Shown here: piece by piece, positions 8,361-16,155 of the stretch
How positions within the stretch are numbered: position 1 is the stretch's first letter
Layout: each line of letters starts with the position of its first letter
From: an uncultured Clostridia bacterium
Lineage (GTDB): Bacteria; Bacillota; Clostridia; Oscillospirales; Ruminococcaceae
Direction of reading: 5' to 3'
DNA: 64,000 nt
NCBI GenBank assembly: GCA_947627465.1
Contig: CANQWD010000013.1
Location: 1 to 64,000, forward strand
The notes under the pieces: generated by a model
What the model was told of the DNA's origin: nothing
What the model saw: only the letters and a program-made list of their open reading frames with translations
Databases searched by the model: none
Translations under genes and position numbers: made by a program

Positions 8361-10366
8361 TGCTTACGCCCAAGCAGCTTCAAAATCTTCCCAAACCGCT
8401 TACGAATATTTACGAGGAGCTGTCCGAGTTTGTTTTGCGCGACATCGCGCGGCGTATCGCGGGCGCGGCGAAGATCACCGACACCGCGGAGTATCAGATG
8501 TACCGTGCGCGCGAGCTGGGTATGTCGACCAAAGAAATTGCCGAAAAGATCGCAAAAATCAGCGGCGTTTCCGAGGAAAATATCCGAGAGCTTATCCTTG
8601 ACGCGGCGGAAAAATCCAACGAATTTGACGCGCGTATGCTAACCGGGAACGACGGCTCGGCGATACCTTTAAGCGAAAACGAACAGCTCCAAAAGCTGAT
8701 GGCGGCGCAGATCAAACAAACTAACGTCACTTGCAAAAATCTCACGGGGACGCTCGGATTTGCGGAAATCGACGCGGACGGGCAGGTCGTGTATTCCTCG
8801 CTGACGGATTTTCTTCGTAAGCAAATGGATATGGCGCAGATGAAAGTTGCGACGGGCGTTACCGACTACAACAACGCAATTCGGCAAGCGTGCAATGCTC
8901 TCGCGGACAGCGGGTTGCGGACGGTTTATTACGCTTCGGGACGTTCGGACAGGATTGAAGTCGCGGTGCGCCGCGCTCTGATGACAAGCGTTTCGCAGAT
9001 CACGCAGAAGATATCCGAGCAGAACGCCGAGGAATTCGGTGCAGACGGCTGGGAGATATCCGCGCATGTCGGTGCTCGACCGTCGCACGCGATCTACCAA
9101 GGGCGGCAATATCCCAACTCGCAATACGAAACGATAGTTTTGCCGCTTATCAACGATTATAATTGCCGTCACTCGGCTTATCCGATAATTATGGGCGTGT
9201 CAAAGCCCGCCTACACCGAAGAACAGCTTGCGGCGCTCGACCCGCCGCCGTTCACTTACGAGGGCAAGCAGTACACAGCGTACAAGGCACAGCAGCAAAT
9301 GCGAAAAATGGAGCGGAAAATGCGAAAGCAGAAAGACCGCTGCATTGTCGCAGACGCTGCGGGAGACAAAGAGACGTTCACGGCGGCGAGTATTAAACTT
9401 CGCCGACAAAAGGATATTTATGAGGACTTCTGCAAAGCCGCGGGGACTTACACCGAGTATGAGCGGACGTTCGTTGTGGGATATAATCGGCGGCTTGCTG
9501 GGAAAACCGGGGCGGTCACTCGTGCGCAGAACAGGCAGAAAAATTTGCAAATTCCCTTGACAGATTTGGATAAGGGTGGTATAATATCAGTAGAGAAGTT
9601 TACTCCCGCTGAAAGCATATCCAAAGCAGAAGATTTTGCGAGAGATGTTCTTAAAATCCCGAATGTTTCTTATAAGGGTGTCGATGTAACCACTGCCAAC
9701 GAGTGGAACCGAGGACTTTTTGATACGTTCCGAAAATTCCCCGAATTGCATGATAGATTTGGATTTGTGGGGGAATGTCATGAACGTAATGCGGCTTTAA
9801 AACCTGTTGTCCAGCAGTATTATATGGACGCATATAAAAAACGCTACCCGGAAGTTGCTCTTGAGGAGCTTCAACCATATATAGACAAATCCGTAAATAA
9901 ACAAATGAAGGCGCTTTCAGTGAGCCGCGCAACACTTGCTCAAAGCTTTACTCCTTCTTTGGATGAGTATAAGCCGTTCGCTGGTATATCAGTAAACCGT
10001 GACGCAGGAAAGAATTCAACAAGCTTTGTTGAAAGCTTAAAAAGAAATGTACAATCAAAATTTCACCCGGAGGGGTGTGATACTATTTGAAGCGTGTTAG
10101 ATCATGAAATCGGACATCAGCTTGACAATATGCTTGGAATATCGAAAATAAAGGACATTCAAGAGTTGTATACAAGTCGAACAACAGATCAAATAACAAA
10201 TGGGCTTTCTCGATATGCTTGGAATAACGACAACCAAAACGATTATTCCGAAATGATTGCAGAAGGTTGGGCTGAATATTGCAACAACCCAAGACCACGG
10301 GAAATTGCAAAGAAAATTGGCAAAACTATTGAGGCGGAATATAAGAAAAAATTTGGAAAGCATTGA
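8360..10366 (+). pseudogene. Phage minor head protein (MuF/minor capsid 2-like) fused to C-terminal zincin domain, split by in-frame TGA at 10088-10090
   Basis: 8360..10090 and 10094..10366 share a frame: ...KFHPEGCDTI-stop-SVLDHEIGHQLDNML...EMIAEGWAEYCNNPRPREIAKKIGK; HExxH plus downstream E. Confidence 0.75.
9557..9585 (+). promoter_or_regulatory. Perfect sigma-A-type promoter inside the MuF fusion gene
   Basis: TTGACA(9557-9562)-N17-TATAAT(9580-9585). Confidence 0.6.
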
Positions 10367-10382
10367 ATTGGAGGTGTTTTTT

Positions 10383-10544
10383 ATGACCGATGAAGAATTT
10401 AAGAAGCAAGCTAAAAAAATGGGGTATAGCAATGAATTCATAAAAGACACCATTGAAAACCATAATAACGACAAATTTGTCTTGCCTTATGAAAATGAAT
10501 TGCTCGGGGCAATTGATAACTACCCATGTGAAAGTAATAATTAA
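10383..10544 (+). CDS. Small protein, candidate immunity partner of the MuF zincin
   Basis: RBS ggaggtgttttttATG; MTDEEFKKQAKKMGYSNEFIKDTIENHNNDKFVLPYENELLGAIDNYPCESNN; immediately 3' of the toxin-like domain. Confidence 0.5.
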   Translation: MTDEEFKKQAKKMGYSNEFIKDTIENHNNDKFVLPYENELLGAIDNYPCESNN

Positions 10545-10577
10545 GCGTTTTGCACTCGCGTGCAAGGCGCTTTTTTC
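10543..10577 (+). terminator. Intrinsic terminator after candidate immunity gene
   Basis: AAGCGTTTTGCAC tcgc GTGCAAGGCGCTTTTTT. Confidence 0.75.
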
Positions 10578-10604
10578 TAACCAAAAACGAAAGGAGTAAT
10601 AGAT

Positions 10605-10769
10605 TTGAAGCACAATAAATATTTTAAAACGCAGCTTGCTGCGCTCGTTGCTTGCTCTGTAGGCACAATCGTGAGCTGTTACACCGCACCGCCTCCGTGG
10701 AAATCATCTCCGGACGGCGATTTTAAATCATTCGTTATCGCTTGTCAAAAGCGACAGCATTATAAATAA
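10605..10769 (+). CDS. 54-aa hypothetical phage peptide (TTG start)
   Basis: RBS aaaggagtaatagaTTG; LKHNKYFKTQLAALVACSVGTIVSCYTAPPPWKSSPDGDFKSFVIACQKRQHYK. Confidence 0.4.
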   Translation: MKHNKYFKTQLAALVACSVGTIVSCYTAPPPWKSSPDGDFKSFVIACQKRQHYK

Positions 10770-10847
10770 ACCGCGCTCCGATGAGGGGCGCGTTTATTAT
10801 ACCTTGCGGGCGGCTTCCGCCCCAAATTAAATTTAGGAGGAATAATT

Positions 10848-11417
10848 ATGGAAAAACTTTTAGCGCTGCTGAAAAAGCTCGGCATAGAGCTTACGGCAGA
10901 CCAAACCGCGCAGATCAAAGAGGTCGTGGGCAAGGAGTTCGTCGCGGCAGAGGACGCGGCAAAAAAGAACACCGAACTTGACGAACTCAAAAAGCAGCTC
11001 GCAGAACGCGACAAGGATCTCGAAAAGCTGAAAAGCGAAAACAAATCCGAGGAGCTTGCGAAACAGCTTGAGGAGCTGAACGCGAAGTACAAGACTGACA
11101 CCGACGCTTTGAACGCAAAGCTCACGGCACAAGAGACTGACCACGCCGCCGAGAAGTTGTTCGGCGAGTACAGGTTCGCGAGTGAGCGCGTGAAAAAATC
11201 CGTGCTGGAGGAATTTAAATCAAAGGGCTTTAAGTACGAGAACGGCGCGTTTGTCGGCGGCAAGGAGTATCTCGAGGGGCTGAAAAAGTCCGAGCCGGAC
11301 GTGTTCGCTTCCGAAAAGCCCGGACTTTTTATGGGCAGTACTCAAAGCAGCGCGTCGTCCGACGCGAATAATCTTGAAGCGCAGATATTCGGCGGCTTCG
11401 GATTGAAAAACGACTGA
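10848..11417 (+). CDS. Phage scaffold protein (GP20-like)
   Basis: Charged coiled coil plus EKLFGEYRFASERVKKSVLEEFKSKGFKYENG; upstream of capsid gene. Confidence 0.8.
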   Translation: MEKLLALLKKLGIELTADQTAQIKEVVGKEFVAAEDAAKKNTELDELKKQLAERDKDLEKLKSENKSEELAKQLEELNAKYKTDTDALNAKLTAQETDHAAEKLFGEYRFASERVKKSVLEEFKSKGFKYENGAFVGGKEYLEGLKKSEPDVFASEKPGLFMGSTQSSASSDANNLEAQIFGGFGLKND

Positions 11418-11436
11418 TTACGGGAGGTAGATAATT

Positions 11437-12393
11437 ATGGCAATCAACACAATTGAGGCGGCGCAAATTTTTATGAAAGCGCTCGACCAACAGATGATCG
11501 AGGGCGCGACTTCCGGGTGGATGGAAGCGAACGCGGGTCGCGTAAAGTATTCTGGCGGCAGCACCGTCAAGATACCGACGATCTCCACGAGCGGACTTGC
11601 GGACTACGACCGCGAAGCGGGATATAATCAAGGCTCGGTGTCGCTTACATATCAGAGCAAGACAATGACCAAAGACCGCGGCAGACAGTTTTTGCTTGAC
11701 CGTATGGAGGTCGATGAGAGCAATTTTATCGCGAACGCCACCGCCGTGATGAGCGAGTTTCAGCGCACGCAGATAATCCCCGAAGTTGACGCGTACCGTT
11801 ACTCGAAAATTTACGCGCTCGCGAAAAACAAGAGCGAGTACACTCCCGCGGCAAGCACGATCGTTACAACGCTTAACAAGGACATTACCGCCGTTTACGA
11901 TGAAGCGGGAGCGACCGATCTGGTGATCACTATGTCGTACAAGGTCGCGGATATTCTCGATACCAACGAGAAATTCAACCGTTATCTGAACGTTTCGAAC
12001 TTTAAGCAGGGCAACGTTGATCTTACCGTGAAAACGTTCAACGGCATACCCGTTATCCGTGTTCCGAGCGCGAGAATGAAAACAGAGTATATTTTCAACG
12101 ACGGCAAAACCGAGGGACAGACAAGCGGCGGCTTTGCTCCGACCGAGAACGCTTCGCAAATTAACTGGATAATCTGCCCGAGGAGCGTTCTGATCGCGCT
12201 TTCCAAGACCGACAACTTTAAGATCTTCGATCCCGACGTCAATCAAAAAGCGGACGCGTGGCTTATTCAGTACCGCAAATTCCACGACCTGTGGATAAAG
12301 GACAACGATCAGTCGCTTGTGCGTGTAAGCGCGACGCCCGCGCCGAAAAAGACCGACCCTGTTCCCGAAGAAAACGGTGAGGAGCAGACATGA
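11437..12393 (+). CDS. Phage major capsid protein
   Basis: 318 aa after scaffold; YSGGSTVKIPTISTSGLADYDREAGYNQGSVSLTYQSKTMTKDRGRQFLLDRMEVDES. Confidence 0.85.
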   Translation: MAINTIEAAQIFMKALDQQMIEGATSGWMEANAGRVKYSGGSTVKIPTISTSGLADYDREAGYNQGSVSLTYQSKTMTKDRGRQFLLDRMEVDESNFIANATAVMSEFQRTQIIPEVDAYRYSKIYALAKNKSEYTPAASTIVTTLNKDITAVYDEAGATDLVITMSYKVADILDTNEKFNRYLNVSNFKQGNVDLTVKTFNGIPVIRVPSARMKTEYIFNDGKTEGQTSGGFAPTENASQINWIICPRSVLIALSKTDNFKIFDPDVNQKADAWLIQYRKFHDLWIKDNDQSLVRVSATPAPKKTDPVPEENGEEQT

Positions 12394-12737
12394 TAATTTT
12401 TGCCGATTATGAATTTTATAAAAGCGTCGGTGGCGAACTATCCGAGAATGAGTTCGGGAAGATCGCCGCCAAAGCCTCTGCGTATATTGATAAGATAACT
12501 TTCGGACGGGCTTCGGAGCACGCCGATGACGAGCGCGTAAAGCGCTGCTGCTGTGAATTGTGCGATACTCTTTCCGCGGCGACAAGCTCCGGACAGATCA
12601 AGCAGTCGGAGAGCGTGGGCAGCTGGAGCGTGACCTACGCAAACTCCGAAAACACGTCCGAAGCAAATTACGCGCGGGCGACTTGCCGAGTGTGGCTTCC
12701 CGCCGATTGGCTTTACAGAGGAGTTGGTCGGGAATGA
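12390..12737 (+). CDS. Head-tail connector protein
   Basis: Short acidic protein after MCP; position and VGSWSVTYANS motif. Confidence 0.65.
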   Translation: MIIFADYEFYKSVGGELSENEFGKIAAKASAYIDKITFGRASEHADDERVKRCCCELCDTLSAATSSGQIKQSESVGSWSVTYANSENTSEANYARATCRVWLPADWLYRGVGRE

Positions 12738-13123
12738 AATTCGACGGTATAATCACGGTTTACAATTGCGTTGAGGTCGATTTTAAGAAAACGGTCTTCC
12801 CTCACCTGCTGAACGGCGCGCATGTCGAAAAAATACGCGGCGCGGAGAGCGCGACGGATGGCGATAAAAACACGGATAATTTATTTGTTATAATTCCGTT
12901 CAAACCGCATAAAAACGGTTTTTTAACGCCGCTTGAATTTGAAAAATGCGAGGAAAAATCCGAGCACTGGACTTTGGCGGCGGGAGATATTATCGCTGTC
13001 GGAGATACGGGTGCGGCGGATAATTTCGCGGAGCTAACCGCAATAGCGGAAACGTTCCGAATTATTTCCGTGAAAACCTTTGATTTTGGCAGCTTGCCGC
13101 ACTGGGAGGTAACGGCGAAATGA
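12734..13123 (+). CDS. Minor capsid / head-tail joining protein
   Basis: Internal ATG at 12734 of the 12560 ORF overlaps upstream stop; position in head-tail module. Confidence 0.6.
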   Translation: MKFDGIITVYNCVEVDFKKTVFPHLLNGAHVEKIRGAESATDGDKNTDNLFVIIPFKPHKNGFLTPLEFEKCEEKSEHWTLAAGDIIAVGDTGAADNFAELTAIAETFRIISVKTFDFGSLPHWEVTAK

Positions 13124-13464
13124 TCAATTTAAACGCACATTTTCAATGGAACAATCGAAACAGAATTCCGCAGAACATAGAAAAAGCGCAAAAATATCTC
13201 GATAGCCAAGTGCTGAAGGACACCGACAAGTATGTTCCGATGCGCACGGGAATACTCGCTAAGTCGGGTATTCTGGGTACGCGTATCGGCAGCGGAGAAA
13301 TCGAATATACCGCGCCGTATGCAAGAAAATTATATTACGGCGTAAATATTCGATTATCAAAATCGCGTCACCCGTTGGCATGTGCTAAGTTTTTTGAAGC
13401 GTCCAAAGCGGTAAACAAACGGTCGTGGTTGTCGGAAGTAAGAAGAATTGCGGGAGGGCGATAA
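13120..13464 (+). CDS. Phage minor capsid protein (Minor_capsid_2-like)
   Basis: LDSQVLKDTDKYVPMRTGILAKSGILGT...YTAPYARKLYYG. Confidence 0.75.
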   Translation: MINLNAHFQWNNRNRIPQNIEKAQKYLDSQVLKDTDKYVPMRTGILAKSGILGTRIGSGEIEYTAPYARKLYYGVNIRLSKSRHPLACAKFFEASKAVNKRSWLSEVRRIAGGR

Positions 13465-13880
13465 TGGAATTTACCGAAGCAATACTGCGAAAGCTGAAAA
13501 GCTGTCCGCTGCTGAAAGAACACGGCGTTACGGCGATAGGCTTTGCGGGAATGGACGCGAAAAAACGTTCTATGAGCATTTTGAACACCAAGGGCGAGCT
13601 GGTGATAAACGAATATTGCGACGGGAGCCGCGATATGCAGTACCCGTTCGCGCTGATTTACCACTCGCTCGAGATTGACACGGCGGGAAAACTTGCCGCC
13701 CAACAGCTTATCGACGGCGTGGCGGAATGGCTTGTTGCTCCCGAAAATTTACCCGAGATCGATAACTGTAATGTGCAGAAAATATCACGCGCCGACACCT
13801 GCACGCTGATCTCGGAGGACGAAAACGGCGCGGATTTTCAAGGGTCATTTGCCCTTGAGTATTATAAGGAGGAATTTTAA
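13464..13880 (+). CDS. Phage minor capsid protein / tail terminator (Minor_capsid_3-like)
   Basis: ATG at 13464 overlapping upstream stop; position before tail tube. Confidence 0.65.
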   Translation: MEFTEAILRKLKSCPLLKEHGVTAIGFAGMDAKKRSMSILNTKGELVINEYCDGSRDMQYPFALIYHSLEIDTAGKLAAQQLIDGVAEWLVAPENLPEIDNCNVQKISRADTCTLISEDENGADFQGSFALEYYKEEF

Positions 13881-14404
13881 TGGCAGCATCAAATGAAAAT
13901 AAGGCAAAACGAAGCGAATATTATACGTTTTTAAATACGGGAACGGAGGCGTCGCCCACTTGGGTTCGAGAGGGCAAGTTCGCGAGCGAGCTTACTGCGC
14001 AGATGAATCCGCAGACTACGACCGTGCAGGACGTTACCCAAGATACCGCCGAAACTGATATCACAGGATATCAGCCGTCTATGTCGGTATCTAAATCCGT
14101 TTCCAAAACGGATCCCGCATACGAATACATCAACGACATACGCCGACACAGGAAGATCCTGTCGGACGCTTACGGACAAATACTTAACGTAGATGTTTTT
14201 GACAAGCAGTCCGACGGCTCTTATCCCGCCGAGCGTCAGGATGTATCAATTCAAATTGACAGCTTCGGCGGTGCCGCGTCCGACCCGCTGAGTATCGGGT
14301 ATACCTATAACTACCGCGGCGACCCTGTGACCGGAAAAGCGACTATTGCAAACGGCAAGGTCACATTTACTCCCGATGGCGAAACAAGCACGGCAAAAAA
14401 CTGA
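13880..14404 (+). CDS. Phage major tail (tube) protein
   Basis: MAASNENKAKRSEYYTFLNTGTEASPTWVREGKFASELTAQMNPQTTTVQDVTQD. Confidence 0.75.
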   Translation: MAASNENKAKRSEYYTFLNTGTEASPTWVREGKFASELTAQMNPQTTTVQDVTQDTAETDITGYQPSMSVSKSVSKTDPAYEYINDIRRHRKILSDAYGQILNVDVFDKQSDGSYPAERQDVSIQIDSFGGAASDPLSIGYTYNYRGDPVTGKATIANGKVTFTPDGETSTAKN

Positions 14405-14465
14405 TCAAATCATATTATCCCGCCAAACGGCGGGATAAATATTTTTACTTAAAGGAGAGATTTTC

Positions 14466-14888
14466 ATGGACAAAATACGCATACAGCGCAATGTAAAGCG
14501 CATTGAAGTAAACGACAAAGGCGAAATTTTGGAGCTCGATTTCGACGACCTGAATTTACCGTATAATTATTATGCAATGATAAAGCAATTTGAGACCGAT
14601 CGCGTGAAATTTACAAAAGATCTTGCAGAAAAACTCAAAGGCAAGTCCGATCGGGAAAGCATTGACGAGATGGTGTCGGCGGAACGAGAGCTTAATATTT
14701 ATATGCGCGACGCCGTAGACAGGGTTTTCGGCGAGGGCACGTGCCGCAAGGTCTACGGCGACATTTTGCCGTCGGTGGAAATGCATATGCAGTTTTTCGA
14801 CGCGCTCACGCCCTATTTTGAGGAAGAAGCGAAACGGCGGCAGGAGAAAATGAACAAGTACAGCGCAAGGAGAATGGGCGATGCTTAA
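14466..14888 (+). CDS. Tail assembly chaperone-like protein
   Basis: Position between tail tube and tape measure. Confidence 0.6.
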   Translation: MDKIRIQRNVKRIEVNDKGEILELDFDDLNLPYNYYAMIKQFETDRVKFTKDLAEKLKGKSDRESIDEMVSAERELNIYMRDAVDRVFGEGTCRKVYGDILPSVEMHMQFFDALTPYFEEEAKRRQEKMNKYSARRMGDA

Positions 14889-15429
14889 CGTTATTTTGGA
14901 CGGTTTTCCCGATGAATACAAGGGCTATCTGATAAGGACGGATTTCCGCATAGGCATACAGATTTCCGAGGCTTTGAACGACGTTAATCTCGCGGAGCCG
15001 GAAAAGATGATGACGGCGGTTCGCTTGCTTTACGGAGCGGGTGCGCCGTCCGATCTTCGGCTTGCTTCGGAGGGATTGAGGTGGTTTATGAGCGGAGGAC
15101 AGCCGAGCGACGAAAGCGTTCCCGACGGCAAGCCTCCGACGTTTGATTTCGAGCAGGACAATCGTTTTATATTCTCGGCGTTTCGAGTACGGTTCGGTAT
15201 TGATCTCACACGGGAACGTATGCACTGGTTTGCGTTTCTCGCAATGTTGAGCGATCTGGGCGGGTGCTCGCTGTCGGATATTATCGGCATACGCGGGACG
15301 GATTTGTCACAGCTCGGCGATCAGCAGCGGAAACGCTACGCGCAGCTTCAAGCTAAATACCGCATTAAACAGCAGATGTCCGACGGAGAACTTGCGAGAA
15401 TCGCCGAGTTTGAAAGCGAGCTGGGTTGA
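14881..15429 (+). CDS. Bacteriophage Gp15-like protein
   Basis: Overlaps upstream ORF; LDGFPDEYKGYLIRTDFRIGIQISEAL... Confidence 0.7.
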   Translation: MLNVILDGFPDEYKGYLIRTDFRIGIQISEALNDVNLAEPEKMMTAVRLLYGAGAPSDLRLASEGLRWFMSGGQPSDESVPDGKPPTFDFEQDNRFIFSAFRVRFGIDLTRERMHWFAFLAMLSDLGGCSLSDIIGIRGTDLSQLGDQQRKRYAQLQAKYRIKQQMSDGELARIAEFESELG

Positions 15430-15454
15430 CAAATTTCGAGTTTTGGTGTATAAT
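15426..15454 (+). promoter_or_regulatory. Perfect sigma-A-type promoter for lipoprotein moron
   Basis: TTGACA(15426-15431)-N17-TATAAT(15449-15454), overlapping the upstream stop codon. Confidence 0.85.
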
Positions 15455-15481
15455 GAAAGAAAATATTTGGAGGTAATTTAT

Positions 15482-16078
15482 ATGAAAAAATTTCTTTGCG
15501 TTATACTTTGCGCGGCGGTGGCGCTGACTTCGGGGTGTTCTAATGTTTCGCAAGAGGAATACAATTCTCTTGTGGAGGAAAATTCTCAATTAAAAGCGGA
15601 CAATGAGCGCATTTTAGATGAGAAAAACGATTTAGAGAAGGAAAATAACACATTAAAAGAAAACCTCGATGTGAAAACAGAATGTTTTAACATTTGCACA
15701 TGGATGCTTGGAAGACCCCAATCGGCTGTGGCTAAGAATGAATTTAAAAATGTAATTGATGGACTCACAACGGAAGGTACATATTACGTAGAAAATTCCG
15801 AGTTCACTGCAAAAAATGTTGCAACGTTTAGCAGCAAATTTAAACCCAAAGAAATTGCGGAATACATTAAAGGCTTTGAGGATAAATTGGAAAGCGGTGC
15901 TGAATCCATGTTTGAGGCAGGTGAAAAAAACACAGTGACGATTTATCGATATGAAAATGGCAACATTATCGCGACATTTTATTTATACAAGGATAAATCA
16001 AATGCTGTAAACCATAAAGCTTTTTTCACTCAATATGGAACAGACGTTGCCGATCAGTACAGTTTATTGAATCACTGA
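15482..16078 (+). CDS. Prophage lipoprotein (moron candidate)
   Basis: RBS ttggaggtaattt; MKKFLCVILCAAVALTSGCSN lipobox; coiled coil. Confidence 0.8.
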   Translation: MKKFLCVILCAAVALTSGCSNVSQEEYNSLVEENSQLKADNERILDEKNDLEKENNTLKENLDVKTECFNICTWMLGRPQSAVAKNEFKNVIDGLTTEGTYYVENSEFTAKNVATFSSKFKPKEIAEYIKGFEDKLESGAESMFEAGEKNTVTIYRYENGNIIATFYLYKDKSNAVNHKAFFTQYGTDVADQYSLLNH

Positions 16079-16099
16079 TTTGTTGATGTTTATTAGCTT

Positions 16100-16125
16100 G
16101 CACCCTACCTAGTGGGGTGCTTTTA
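16100..16125 (+). terminator. Intrinsic terminator after lipoprotein gene
   Basis: GCACCC...GGGTGC followed by TTTTATTAT. Confidence 0.75.
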
Positions 16126-16155
16126 TTATACCAAAAAATAAAAGGAGATGATATC

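Noticed and set aside
11329-12585. 418-aa minus-strand ORF opposite the capsid gene
   Set aside because: Antisense to a clear major capsid protein and out of operon direction; compositional artefact.
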